DNA from: Epiperipatus broadwayi
Taxonomy: Eukaryota > Onychophora > Udeonychophora > Euonychophora > Peripatidae
Assembly: GCA_028023455.1 (NCBI GenBank)
Contig: JAQFVV010000182.1
Location: 744,001 to 808,000, forward strand
Reading direction: 5' to 3'
DNA length: 64,000 nucleotides
Below the pieces are notes generated by a model, which saw only the letters and a list, made by a program, of their open reading frames with translations, searched no databases and was not told the DNA's origin. Below are positions 43,221 through 56,704 of this stretch, piece after piece (position 1 is the first letter of the stretch; each line of letters opens with the position of its first letter). A program made the translations under genes and the position numbers.

Positions 43221-44839
43221 AAATATCTTTTGAAATGAAAATATTTATAAGTTTTACAATTTTTTGGAAATATGTAACAAACAGACTCATATGTCCTATT
43301 AGCGATTATAATTTGCATTACATACATTTCAAATTAAAATACATATTTTTAAAAAAAAAACGTTAATTTAATTATTACAAAACACTGATTTTGTTATTTT
43401 GTACTTTAAATATATTACCAGCTGAGTTTACAGAAACATTATTTTAATCTTTAAATGCAAAGAATTTCTTCGAACTGATATAAACAACAACAAGAAATGG
43501 CATCTAAGCATAATTGAATATATCGCGTATTAAAGCGTTTAGCAAAAACAACTGTATATTAAAAAAATGATGTCTGATTTTTTTTTTAATTGGTACTTTA
43601 AAATTTGAACGATGAAAAACACTTTTTAATCTTTTTAAATTTGTTAAAAGATTAAAGTATGACATTTGAAAACAAAATTAAAAGTTAAAAAAGTCATATT
43701 TGTGATCTCTATTCGGTTTAAATTAATTCAAAAAGATTTTTTTATGCTTCATTAGATGTTAAACTATTAAAATTAAAACACTTTTTTTTTTGTTATCTTT
43801 TATTTTAATTTTAAAATACTGCCAGCTGAAATCTCATTTTTTAAAAGTATATATTGTTTTATATTCATGTAAATGTATAGCCTCATTTAATCAATCACAG
43901 AATATATTTTCACATTTTACTTTTATTATCAGCGCGCACATACTCATGATCTAATAGATTATATATATTTCAATCCTATTCCCTTTATAAAATATCGCAT
44001 TTTTTATTATCCTATTATGTAATCTATAATTTTCTAGATTTTTTTTAGTACTAATTGTATGTCCCATTTAATTTTATTTAGAAAAATGCTTTTCTTTACC
44101 TATTTATAAAATATATTTTTGTCAAATGCATTTTAGTTTTACATCTTTATTCAAATATTTTAAATCAGAGTCATATATAATGATTTAAAGAAAAAAAATT
44201 ATAACCCCCCCCTTTTTATTTATTTATTGTATATTATAGGTGAGTTATCATGAGGCCAGGCAAAATATTGTTCTTTGACTATGATATTTTTTGTTCATAT
44301 AATCTAATATTACTAAGCTTTGATAATAAAGAATAACATATATAGTATGTCAGTCTAAATGTTTAAATAAGCTTCTATTTTCTTTATAAGTTCAACCAAG
44401 AATATTATAAAGTAATAACACCCTTCTGCAATTAAATATACTACTGTAGATCTCTTCAACATATCTCTGTAGAGAAATAATAAAAAAAACCAGCGATGAA
44501 GGTTTATAATTTTTCCTCTAATTAAAAACAGATAAATACCAATTTATTAAGCAATATTTAATTGACGAGCTGATTTGTTTTTGGATCATCTATCTGGAAA
44601 AAAAAAATCTAAACCCCCTTCTTACCTGAAAAAATATCCAAATTTTTTCCATCCAGATTTAAATATGAAATTATATATAAGTATTAATGTGTGCATATGT
44701 ATATTATCAGCATCATTTATTTACAGAATAAAAGTTTCTCAAAGTTTAATCCAGTTCCTCCAATCCAAAAATCTCTCTTCTCTATATCACATCAAAAATC
44801 TTTATTATTTTATACATCAATTATACATATAGTCTTTAT
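43221..44839. other. AT-rich stretch, nothing seen
   Basis: The frame at 44575-44832 overlaps the presumed 3' end of the LINE relic in antisense and is not a gene. Confidence 0.5.
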
Positions 44840-46600
44840 CATAAATGTAATTTCTGTATAGATCTTTTACAATCTCTTGGGATTTGGATTAAGACTTCAA
44901 CTGTCCATCTGTTATTATCTCTTCTAGCAATATATTCAACCCAGCTCTATTTTAATGTCTTTTTTTCTATGATATCAGTAATATATGTTTGATTTCTCCC
45001 CATATATTTTTCTTTTATTACTTCTAACATACATTTCTCCGTACTTCATTGACTAAACTTAAATCTCTATACAGTTTTTCTTTTAAGTGTCCAATTGTCA
45101 GATTCATAAATAAAAACTAATAAGACATATTAATTAAAAACATTTCTATTCAAATATATAGACCTAGGCATATTTCTTTTTAATATTAATATATTGCTAC
45201 CAAAAGCACCCCATCCAGGTTTAATTCTCATATTAATTTTATTCATTATAATTCCATACATATTAATAACCAGACCAAAGTATTTGAAAATATTAATTCC
45301 TTCTAATTTAAGATTATCAATTCTTGTATTATTATTTTTTAAATTATTAGTTTTTTTAAATTTATGATTATCAATCTTTTTTTTTTTAAATTTTTCTGAG
45401 AAAGTGCTTTATGATTTCCTGAAGATTTGTGATGATGATGTTTTAGTTGTATATTTATATTGAACTATTGCCATAATCTAATATGAGTATTGAATGTCTT
45501 TAGAAAAAATTAACTTTATTTAAATATTCCAAATACATTCAACTGTTAGTAATAGCATATTAAACAGGTTAGTATATGCACATCATTTCAGGAGGTATTA
45601 TTCTCTCCTCTTCTTCAGGTGTTGCTGGCCTGACCAGTGACAGTACTAGCATATACTAACTTGTTTGATGTGCTATTACTAGCAGTTGAATGTATTTGGA
45701 ATATTTACATAAAATTAATTTTTTCTAAAGACCTTCAATACTCATATTATATGATGGAAATAATCCAATATAAAAATACAAATAATAACAACATATTTGT
45801 TGATTTTTTTCTATAATTTCTTTCAATACTTCAAAGTGATCAATTATGTTAAAATTACATTTAAATTTAGTTTGTTTTTTGGCTTGTTTGAATCCAAAGC
45901 TCACTGTAGATAAATTGTAATTATCTTGGTAAAGATTTTGTATAGAACTTAGGAAAACAGATAGATCTGCAATGTCTAATATCTTCTTTATCATTATTCT
46001 TAAATATCAATTTTACTATTACATTTTTCCAATCATATATTTTTATGATTTAGAAATACAGCATATAGTTTAGCTAATTTTTTTTTTTATTTTTTAACCT
46101 GTTTCTTTTAAAATATCAATAAAAATTCTATCATTTCCATGAGATTTTACCTTTTTTATAGATTTAATTGTATGTTCCATCTGTTCTTTTAAAGACTTAT
46201 CAGTTCAAAAGATATAATAATTGCAATAGTTAATTTACTTTCTTATTCTCTGTAGAATTCTTTCATACTTTTCATATCACTTATCTCTTTTTTTAATCAT
46301 AATTGAATTTCTTCTTCTTATTGCTGAAATAACTTTTCTTTCCATACTAGGATGTTGGTTTATATTTTTTAAACTTTTATTGTTTTCTAATTCACAGTTA
46401 TGTTTCTTATGTCATTATTAACTTTTTTTCTTACTATTTTTCAGAATTCCAGATACTAAATTCTTTTTAATGAATTTCTTTTCTTCATGCACTGTCTTGC
46501 CTCAATTGAAAATTTATTGGAGAATTGCTTCTTTTTTTGTAATTTGCCATGCACAGTTTCTTTAAAATCTTAAAGAGAAGTGAAAGGGCTTCATTTCAGT
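44840..46600 (-). pseudogene. Decayed RTE-clade LINE reverse transcriptase, interrupted by a fold-back insertion
   Basis: Minus-strand translation, upstream to downstream: KKVKSHGNDRIFIDILKETG (about 46170-46110; RT fingers, like K.PG.D.IPIDILK.TG), NIIDHFEVLKEIIEKNQ (about 45855-45800; like STIDHIFVLKQIIEK), then the inserted palindrome 45451-45779. After it come KINMRIKPGWGAFG (about 45240-45200; like EI.RRIKAGWAAFG), KRNMPRS, VLLVFIYESDNWTLKRK (about 45130-45080; like LPVLTYGAETWTL.KK) and VEYIARRDNNRWTVEVL (about 44940-44890; like GHIARMDDNRWT..VL). This is the order of an RTE-type LINE from reverse transcriptase to C terminus. Many stops and frameshifts show it is dead; the catalytic YxDD segment is lost at or near the insertion. 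Confidence 0.85.
45451..45779. repeat. Fold-back repeat family E, inserted in the LINE relic
   Basis: Arms of about 130 bp at 45451-45585 and 45645-45779 are complements, with blocks AATATGAGTATTGAA, TTTAAATATTCCAAATACATT and AACTGxTAGTAATAGCA. The centre holds CTCCTCTTCTTCAGGTGTTG next to GCTGGCCTGACCAGTGAC. The same family flanks the endonuclease remnant at 52.3-53.0 kb. On the minus strand CTGAAGA, a hairpin AGGAG/CTCCT and GAAA recall a hammerhead, with two extra bases. Confidence 0.82.
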
Positions 46601-46624
46601 TATCAGCAAATTCCTGAGATCAAT

Positions 46625-46656
<32 letters not shown>
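46625..46656. repeat. (AC)n(AT)n microsatellite
   Basis: An AC run of about 11 units continuing into an AT run. Confidence 0.93.
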
Positions 46657-47505
46657 TGTAACATGGAAGCCTGTCACGTGTCCATTCATTTTTATTAAAT
46701 TCATTTTGAGTTCAAAGATAATCATTCCAATAAGTTACAAATAAAAAAAGAAATGGTGAACCATTTCTTTATGGAATATCTAATTCATTTAATGTTAAAG
46801 TAGATTAAAACAATTATAAAAGATATTAGTTAGATATACAATTCAAACTCAAAATAAATGAAAAAATGAATGTAAGTGTGAATGAAATATTAACTGAATC
46901 ATTTTTAAAATATTTTATTTGAATTGAGAAACAAAAATGATTATTTATTTATCATATTCAATAAGAAAGAGAATTCCATAAGCAATTCTGTATAGCAACC
47001 ATATAGAGAGAACTTTGTAACTATCATATAGATTGGATCATTTTGTTTATATCTAATAAATTTAATGTTTTATGAAGTTATTGGCAAAATAATAATGATA
47101 ACACTATAGATTTTGTAAAAAGAAGAACATGGAAAACTTCTTGACTGATATCTTCAATGAAATGGATGGAATAAATAACAAAAACTAAAATAAAATTATT
47201 TTTTCATAGAGTTAGTAGCAATACTATGCTGATCAAATTGAAGTCATCTCTATTGCAAAAAAAAAATCTAATAAAGTTAAATAATTGAGGATCATTTATG
47301 ATAGCACCCATGGAAATTTTGCCTTCATCATTGTTAATGGAATTCTGCACAATACATGGAAAAGAAACTGTATCTGAAGGAATATCAAAAGATGTCAGTC
47401 AAATTTATTGATGAATGCTGGATATAAAATAAAATGAACTCTTACAAAAATTTCATTAAACTTTTATTTGAATTATAATATATATATATGTGTGTGTGTA
47501 TGTGT
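46657..47505. other. AT-rich stretch, nothing seen
   Basis: No feature could be supported. Confidence 0.55.
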
Positions 47506-47687
47506 GTAATTATATAACTGAATATTTGTAAATACAGTAACTAAATAATTAAAAAAAATTTATCCACTTAGGAGCGCTTCCGATTATCCCAGTAATCAGT
47601 GTGGGCTAATCGAAAGTGCTCCTAAGTAGATAAAAAAATTTTAATTATTTAGTTACTGTATTTACAAATATTCAGTTATATAATTAC
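47506..47687. repeat. Hairpin MITE, about 182 bp
   Basis: Near-perfect arms of about 80 bp run from GTAATTATATAACTGAATAT inward to TCCACTTAGGAGCGCTTxCGATTA, with a spacer of about 20 bases. The inner third is GC-richer. The structure is that of a small non-autonomous DNA transposon; its ends cannot be separated from a possible TA target duplication. No matching autonomous element lies in the window. Confidence 0.85.
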
Positions 47688-50600
47688 GTATATTGTTTTA
47701 AAAATACAGACATCAAATCATAATATTATTACATATATATATTATAACGGTCCGAAAGAATATTAGGAGTCTTATCATAATCTGCACTACAGGGGGCCAC
47801 TAGGCATTTGAACGTAGAAAATTTATATAGTATGCAGATACGTAAGTTAAGAAAAAAAAATTTTGTATATTTTTTATTCCGACCGTTAGCCCATTGTCAC
47901 TAGCTCAGTGGAACAGCAGAGATTTATATTTTATAATAAATTCTTATCTAAGAATATTTAAAAAAAAAAAAAAAGATAAGCCACTGCCAGTAATTAACAC
48001 ACAAATATTTATTTACACATATATAAGATTTAAAATTATTTTAGAATAACTTTTACTTTGGATTGTAACTTGATTTTAGAATTTGATTTTACATTTTAAC
48101 TTTTATAAGCTATTATAAGTTCACACAGATAAATTTTATAAAGTTTGTTTTTTTTAATGTTGAGCATAGATCGACTACATAGATTACACACTCAAAAACA
48201 TTTCATAATAAACATAAATGATCAAAATATAAAGTCATTAATGTAATTGTAGAGGGAATTCAGAAGAAACCCAATGGCATTCATTATAAGATGCCGCATT
48301 GACACCAATAACTAAAAAGACATCCAAATAAATTCATTTTAGATATTCAACATAAGATATTATTTACCGAATGTCTATATATTTTAATCAAATATGAAAA
48401 CAAAACATAATTAAACGTGAATGAATCTATGCAAGCATCTATGCCCAACTTAAATTTAATGCATTTAAACTATTTATATAATATTAATAAAAAAAATAAA
48501 AATGGAAATGATTTTTTAAAAAAATACGTTCAATAAAATAATAAATAATTTAGTCAGATAGGAAATTCTTCTATTTAGAATATTGAAAGTTTAGCATTTA
48601 GAGTTCTTTTTGTTTAGAAATGTTCATTAATTCTATATTTCTTATGTTTAGAAAAGTTCATCTTTAAACCATTGCCATTTGGGTTCCAGTGTTAATTGTC
48701 TTGACGTCCTGGGGAGATCGGTATGCTGTTGGCTGTTTTATTGATTTATCCAGAGGTCTTTTACTTTAGCTGGTCCTCAATGTAGAAACAATTGGTCATT
48801 TTTCTTTCCCTTTTAGCAGAACTGAAGGGATTGAAGAGTGCATCTTTTCAATACCTTCTCCTTCAACTCCACACTAACACATATCACCACTGCTGGCATA
48901 CATCTCTACCAGCTTTTTCTTCACTCACTTTTTATAGTAGACTTTCAGATCCAGTGGACATTACGTCACAACGATGGTGATGGTCTTTTTGCTGAGGTCC
49001 GATTCCATGAGTGATTTCTTTTATTGGCTATTCTGATCCCATTGTTTTTTTCTCCTATCTGACCTTTACTTATACATTTTAAATGCCCAAGGGCTAGTTT
49101 ACATTTAACTAATTAAAACAATCATTTCCATTTTATGATTAATTAATTTGTTTTCCAAACCCAAAGATATATTTTTATCTCTAAATCTCTTTAAGTTTTT
49201 GTGGAAAATTTAGTTTTAAAACTTTTTCTTTTTTTTTTAATGAAGTTTCTTTTTTAATTTCTCATCTGTGTGATTTTATATATATTATAAAGTTTAGATG
49301 ACTTTTAAATTTCATTTTTTTTTTTTTAAAAAACAAATTTTTATTTGCGAACTTTATATTTTGATTTCATGTTTAATAAAAAAAAATAATGTAACGGCGT
49401 ATGTCCCCATTACAATATATATATATATGCATCAGGATTTGTTTTTCTCTGAAACATTTTTCATAAACATATCTACATCATTTACTTTTATTTTCTTAGC
49501 ATTCTATTTTAATTCACAAAATATTTTTTATAAAATTTTTGTGAAGAATTTTGAAGAAATAAAATTAACTTGTGGTTCATTCTTACTAATCTTAATATCA
49601 TTATGATGTTGTAATTTGGATAAGTATTAATATTTTCAGTTCATGCTGTAATATTTCAAAGCTTTAATCACACAGAAATACATATAAGATCAAAAGCATT
49701 TAATCCTACAAACCTAATGCAATATTATAATACATTCTCATTCATCTTTTCTATATGTTTGCAAGCATAAACATAAAATAAATAGCAGGCAAAACAGAAA
49801 TATATATGTACATATAAAGTTGTTTAAAAATAACACAAAACAATAAAAATGCATATGAATGATCATTTTTAACTTTGTAATAAAAAGAAATAAATTAATT
49901 TGAGAATAAAAACAATAACAGTAAAATGAAATATTATAATAACATATAAAATAATCATCAATGTTGATCAATTCTTAAAAAGATAGTAAAGATAAATATT
50001 TTTTTAGAAACCATAATTATCACTCTCATGTTTTCAACTTGATTACAGATTATTAGGAAAATATTTAAAGGATTCCAATATGTATAAAGATATTTTTATC
50101 AATGAATATTTTTTTTAAATATGGTATTTCTAGGATGAGGTTAAAAGGATCCATCCTTTACCACTGATTATAGTATTGTATATTTATTCAAAAAATACAA
50201 ATAAAAGGAAACATATACATGCATATATAGGAAAAGAGTGCAAGAAAATAGGGATTCCTTCTTTTTATTGCTTAAGATTTGAATTGTTTATTAGCAAAAG
50301 ATAATAGATGTTTTACTATTTTGAGGCATGTATATATATTTTATTTATAGATTTGACAATTTCTAAAACATCACAATCTTTTTAAGATTATGGCAAGAAA
50401 ATGTTGCAAACTTTTTTTCTTTGTTTATTATCTTCATTTGATTTTGATATTTTTTCTTATTGTTATTTTTTTTTTGTTTATTCATCTTTTATGGTATATA
50501 TATGTCTATTCATGGTTCTGAAATTTGGAAATAATAGTGATAGTATATGGAGTGAATAAAGAAACTATATGAATCACATTGAAAATATTAATGATAATAT

Positions 50601-52170
50601 ATAAAAATGTATTATATAAATTGTTTGTTTACAAAAGGATTTGTGACTTACAAATGTATTTGTTTATTTAATATATCATAAACTTTTGTTTTCCTAGAAT
50701 GTTTATATATATATATTAACCATTATAAAATATTAAGACTTTTCTTGAAGATCAATAGGTTTTCTAACAATAGTTTAAGTCAGTGTCTCATGCATGTGTA
50801 GGCTACATGCCATAGTAACCAGGGATTATTATTGACAATCACCATTAGAAGAAGAATTACAAATTTTGTTATCATTAATTCTTTCATTTTTTATTTTACC
50901 TGCAGTAATTGCAAACTTTATGTGGATTCAATTCTATTAAAGAATGACAGAGGAGAGAAAAAGTTGCTATCTGGGAAATTAAATTCCTCCTTTTTATTCT
51001 TTGCTAATAATTATCATCTGTAGGAAGTTAGAGAAATCATTAACAGGCCTGTATTTGAATAGAAATCACTATGAAAATGAATATCTAATCCTATCCCAGA
51101 AATCAATTTAAAAACATCTGAAATAATTGTGTCATCTCCATTAATTCATCTTGGCTTAACTAGGTTAAAAAGATACTTCAAAAAAATTAACTTTGAATGG
51201 TTTTAAATTTACACATTCACCATTAGTTGTCATCTGATATGTTAATGAAATTTACACAAGGATGAATATTGACACTTTAGGCAACTTTTGATTTTCAAAA
51301 AAACTATAAAAAAAGGAAACTAAGTGATGATCAGTCTGATTTTTTTTATTAAAGTGCACATATTTTATCTTAATTTTGATTTATCATAATAAAACAATAC
51401 TACATTAGATATCATTTATTAATTTTTCTTTTTGTTGTTTGTCTAATAAATACATTTAATGTACATATGATGTATGGATAGTATTCAATAAATGATGATC
51501 ATTAATTTATTAATGTCTGTCTTTGTAAAAATCACTTACGTACACATACAGACATATTATTATTAGTTCAATTAATTTCTTTTGATAAATAACATAATTT
51601 AAATGTGAGATATGTTTATTTAGTTTAAAGATATGTTTGAAGAGGTGAATTATTTCATTAATACTTTCTATGAGAGCTTGTTTTAAAAATATTAGGATCA
51701 CTGTAGTTTTATGATGACCTATCAATATAGACTCTCATAATTAAGTTGAATATATTAAACTCTTGGACCATAACTGAGAATCTTGTAAGAGATTAACTTG
51801 AGAAGTTTCATGCTTAACATTTCAAAAGAGTGTAATTTAGAATACCTATGCTTATATTATTTTAAAAAGGAAATGTGGATTCTATATTGTAAGGAGAATA
51901 TTGATACTTATTTAATTTTTTTTGTTTATAAGGATAATGTGATCTTGTCCTTAGAAATGTATCTATAATTTTAAACTCTCTGATTTTGATAGAATACTAT
52001 TATTAACATTTTCATTGTATATTGTATTGTGCTTAATTTTAAACAACTAGGGGTCTTCATGCATCCTTAAATGTCTCTCAATATATATGATTAACCAATG
52101 TTAGGAATATGAATGACATTGAAGTCAAGTGAAAGACAAAAAATGTATAAAGAAACAGTTGTTATAATTT

Positions 52171-52205
<35 letters not shown>

Positions 52206-52285
52206 ATTATTATTGCCATTCAAAAAAAAGTGAAGCTAAATATTTAATTTTTGCTTATATGATGATGGTATATTAGATGTGATAA
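47688..52285. other. AT-rich stretch without recognisable gene
   Basis: A GC-richer patch at 48.65-49.05 kb has short frames only (for example 48792-48980), without motifs. Pyrimidine-rich tracts occur at 49.2-49.6 kb. An (ATT)n microsatellite lies at 52173-52214. No RNA gene or repeat family member was identified. Confidence 0.5.
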
Positions 52286-52436
52286 TAAGTTGGACTATTT
52301 CCATCATCTATCAGTAAATGGTGAATGCATAGAAAATTTTAAGCTTTATTTAAACTTTTCAAATATAAACAACTTGTTAGTAATAACACACAAGTAGACA
52401 ACACAGGTTAGTAATTACACTATGTTTCAAGTTTCA

Positions 52437-52652
52437 GGTATGTCTATAGTAGCAGACCATGTATGTTCTAATGATCACATGATTAATTGGAAAAATACAA
52501 AAATATGGAATAGAGAGAAAAAAGTACAAAGAAGAAAATTCAAGGAAGCTCCTCATATGACAATGGCAAATAATCCTGTAAGTCAACCCAGTGTGGCAAT
52601 ACCCAATGTATGGAAGCCTCTAATTAACCTTGCTTTTGAAAACAAAAATTGA
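52437..52652 (+). pseudogene. PLE endonuclease C-terminal fragment
   Basis: The readable frame (52422-52652, 76 codons) contains ADHVCSNDHMINWKNTKI (11-28) and WNREKKVQRRKFKEAPHM (29-46). This matches the end of PLE-type GIY-YIG endonucleases, where A.H....H.I.W and DRE....RK.KEA.HI carry the His and the catalytic Glu (here in KFKEAPH). The tail NPVSQPSVAIPNVW is likewise typical of the C terminus. The GIY and YIG strands themselves are missing. Start codon and first residues are accidental because the frame opens in the left inverted repeat. A dead fragment. Confidence 0.7.
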
Positions 52653-52722
52653 AGGACTCAGGAGAAATTTGAACCAACCCACACATATAAATATATGAAA
52701 TTTTTATTATCAAATGCTTTGA

Positions 52723-52800
52723 CAGAATAGCTCAGTAGGTTAGAGTGTTTGCCTTAAATTTGATATTCAAAAATCTAAAGGTGTGCTTGACTCCTATGCA
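52723..52800 (+). mobile_element. tRNA-like segment inside the family E element
   Basis: AATAGCTCAGTAGGTTAGAG is a good pol III A box in tRNA context, and GGTGTGCTTGACTCC about 40 bases on is a weak B box. No proper cloverleaf is formed. It precedes the GGTCAGGCCAGCAATAC block that also occurs in the 45.6 kb copy, so it is either part of the element or a SINE inserted in it. Confidence 0.5.
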
Positions 52801-53000
52801 AATACTATTACTGGTCAGGCCAGCAATACTCAAAGAAGAGTGAATAATAGTACTCAAAACATTGTGTAATTACCTGTGTTATCTATTTGTGTGTTATTAC
52901 TAACAAGTTGTTTATATTTGAAAAGTTTAAGTAAAGTTTACAATTTTCTATACATTCAACATTTAGGGACAGAAGATGGAAATATTTCAACATATTATCC

Positions 53001-56000
53001 CAGGTAAATATTTAATCATTAATAAAAGATATATCACTTGTTTGACTCAAAGTAACTGTGTGATTCATTTTCCTTTTAATCACTATGGGGTCATTGTACC
53101 ATTGGACATTGTTAACTTAAACATTTTCCCTGAAAACACTGAATGCTAATGATTGCCTTCATATACACTAGTAAGTAGCTATGTTGTCTCACATTAGTAA
53201 ATTTAGATAAGCTATCTTAATTATCTATAGTTAGTTGTTGAAAATATAAATTAGATTTAATATTCCCTTTGTTTCTATTTTTATATTTAGCAGGTAAATC
53301 ATGTCTAATGAGTTATTTTTTTGTGAATCCCTGGGAGTAGGCTATTTGAAACATTGAAAGAGTGTATAAGGTTGAACCTACTCTTTTGTACAAGTCTTGA
53401 ATCCAATTTATCTAATTATAAGACAATGCATCAAAAAAGCTAGCTTTTTACATATTAACTTTAGGGCTTATACCACATACCATTACAATTTGGATCTCAG
53501 ATCTGTGGGGCATAAGAAAGTCTTAATTGGCCAGGTGGACTTTTCCATACATACCATATATATCATTATATTTTGATGTGACCAACTAGATGCATGAAAA
53601 GTGGGCAATTATCTGAGATTAAGGTTATGTCTTTTGAGAGGCCAGTATATAAAGTTTATTCTGATAATAGTGGTTTAATATATAGTAAGTCTAGAATTAA
53701 TATTTAAATTGCAAAGTCAATAGATGAGGGGAAGTAAAATGTATTGTTATATAAATTTGGCTTGATTATATATGGTCTTATGTAGTTTATATGAATGTTT
53801 TAAACTTATTTCCATCATATATCACTATCACAATCTGATACCTTTTAACCTTGAGTATCAAAATTTTTAGATCTCAATATTGCTTGATCGCAAATATATC
53901 ATTGTATTTTTTTGTGACATGATAAGTGATTCATGTGAAGTGTCGATAAAGTAATTTTTTTTACATGTGTTAATACTGGTAATGTTTGGATAATGTTTTA
54001 AATTAATAAGGAACCATATGACCCTATTGAAGTAAACAGTTTAATCTTCAGGACAAATGCAACCCAATTTTTTTAAGGATAGAATTGTCTACCTTCTCTA
54101 CTTTATGTATGCTCTGTGTGATTATTATTTTTTAGATATAGGAAGGGGGTAGAAACCCTCAAGGAGTATGTAAGTATAGTTCAAAATATACACTGAATTT
54201 TTTTTCTTTTATTGATATTGAATGGTACAGAGTCTTTGGGGTGAAATCACTCATCATCACCAATCCAAGGCAGTGGAAAAATATAAAACTTAAATTTACA
54301 AATAATATGATGTATAACTAGAGTAATGAGGCTGAGAGATCAGAAAAACTAACTATAAGTTCACTAGCATTACACAAAAGTAATAATCATTCATCATCAT
54401 AAATAATCAACAATAAAAATAAATCAATAGTCAATCTTGTGACTGGATTTAAAATGGATCTACTATAGACCAGGCTAATTATTTAGCCATTATCATCTTA
54501 GGGTAGATTATTTAAACAATAATTTGGATTCACAAACTTAAATTCTAATCCATAAAAATATAACAAAAAAATAATGCTGTGATACTAAAACATGCTGATC
54601 ATCATCAATGCTCTTGTCACTAAGTATAATTAATGTAATGGCCAGCTACAACTATAATTTCAAAACAAATAATTAAAATAAAATGTAGTGCATGGGCTTT
54701 AAAGGATATCCCCTTTATGCCATCCAGCATCATTATCATCTGAATATCCATAACACTAAACATAAACCCATTTTATATAACAAACCATTACGCACTAATC
54801 CAGTGCAGAGAGCAAAAGCTCTATGATTATTATTGTGATCAAGAGACATAATACAAACATATAATATTCCAAAACTATTTTCAGATTAAATAAATTCACT
54901 AGAATAATTTTAACAATGAAATATAAATTTATTAATAATGATTAAATTAAAATAAAATTAATATCAGTAGAATATGACTATAAATATAAATTAAGCATTC
55001 TGATTTTGATTAAAATGCAAAAAGAAATGTCATCACACTGTGATTTACCAATATGCCAATATGTTTACATAACACATATATAATATATAGGGTATATGAG
55101 TCCAGACTTTCATATATATATATATATCAGCACACAAACATGCCTGTATTAAGAAAATTAATATATTTGAATTGTCTTAAACCTATAAATGAAATTCATT
55201 TTATAATACATAATAAATAATTTAACAATTTACAGAAATTTTTAAATATTTATATAGACATATTTATGTAAATAAACACAGACATGCTATATAAAACATT
55301 TTATTCATTTTTAATAATATATAAATGCACACATAAAGGTGTATAAAAAGTATGAATCAAAGTTATTAATTCATTATTTCTTATGATAAAAAAAAAGTTT
55401 TTCTTTTACTTTTTAAAAAATAGATTACTTCTTTGAGAGTCCAGAAAAGTTTTTCTTTTTTTTTTTCAGGGTACTCTTAATTAATTATAAACAACATTAA
55501 AAATATTCGAGCAAGTTCTTTTGTTTTCCCATCTAGAAAGATTTTTGGAGTTTACCTTTTTTTTTTAAATTTTAAAATAAATCTTGTTTATAAATCAATA
55601 CTTTGTTTTTAGATGTATAATTCTAACAAAAATTATTTATTTGTTTTACTTTTACATTAGAGATTTTAACAATCATCATTTTTACTAAAGAAAGTTTCTG
55701 AATTTCATTTTTAATAAATAAAACTGGAACCAATTATTTATTATTTTCTTTCATTATTCTAGTTTTAGTTGAAAAATTTAGTCATAAATTATTTATCTTT
55801 AAAAACAGTTAATGTCTGTAAATGCTTTATATATACAATACAGTAGTGTTTCTTTGCATATTATAAAATTGTTTATATAGCATAGCAATCTCTTGGTAAG
55901 ATGATCTCTTACAAAACTATAGACTCATTTATTTTCATCTTCAGGAAAGGTATAATTCAATAACTGTTTGCCTGCAGTGAGCTCCCTTCAGCCTCTATGC

Positions 56001-56700
56001 TGATTAATGCACACATATATAGAAGCTATGAACTATATAAAAGCTGGAACTTGCTTCCATGTGAATCCAAACTCTACTGTTATAAACTAGCAGTGGCTGG
56101 ATACAGTCTGTTGTTTCAGTTATAACTTTGCAGTAACTCTATAACTCTTATAATCTTTTTTTCCAATCTTTTTATAATAAGGGTTAATTTTTTTTTTAAA
56201 AAATGCAGTAATTAAAAGTATGTTTATTTTGATTTAAAAAAGTTAATGACTCTTTTCAATTCACCTTAATCCTTTTAAAAAAATGGTTTTGAATTTTTAT
56301 CAAAATATATTATATAAACTCTAATTTAAAAATTTTCTTTAATCAAAATAGATAGTGGATTTTTATAATTACCAATATATCTATTGTAACATAAAATCAT
56401 GCTTGTTTTAATTTCAAAATCATAATGAATAAAATATTAATTAAACCTTTTTAAATGTTTAATTTATAATACAAATTTTAATTCAAAATTATTTAATCTT
56501 TATTTGTTATTCCTGTGTGATATAGAAAATACCTACAAAAATTTTCGTTTGTGTTTATTTTTACATTTTCTTTAAAATGTTATTGGATACCATGAGACAC
56601 ATAACCATCACAATATATATTTAAATATCTAGATTTGTCATTGACTAATTATAGCATAAACCTTATGGATAATATTAATGACATATTGGAAAGGCCTAAG
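53001..56700. other. AT-rich stretch without recognisable gene
   Basis: A short fragment ATAGGGTATATGAGTCCAGA at about 55085 matches the outer end of family B and may be a small relic. Otherwise only AT-rich sequence with poly-T tracts near 55.4-55.6 kb. No gene could be supported. Confidence 0.5.
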
Positions 56701-56704
56701 ATTT

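Larger units (their letters stand above)
52286..53000 (+). mobile_element. PLE remnant between family E inverted repeats
   Basis: Inverted arms lie at about 52286-52425 and 52835-53000. Shared blocks are ACTATTTCCATCATCT (outer), TTTAAACTTTTCAAATATAA, ACAACTTGTTAGTAATAACA and CACAGGTxAxTAATTACAC (inner). Between them lies a GIY-YIG C-terminal coding remnant and a tRNA-like segment. The same inverted sequence forms the empty palindrome at 45451-45779, which is therefore a solo terminal-repeat form. Confidence 0.8.
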
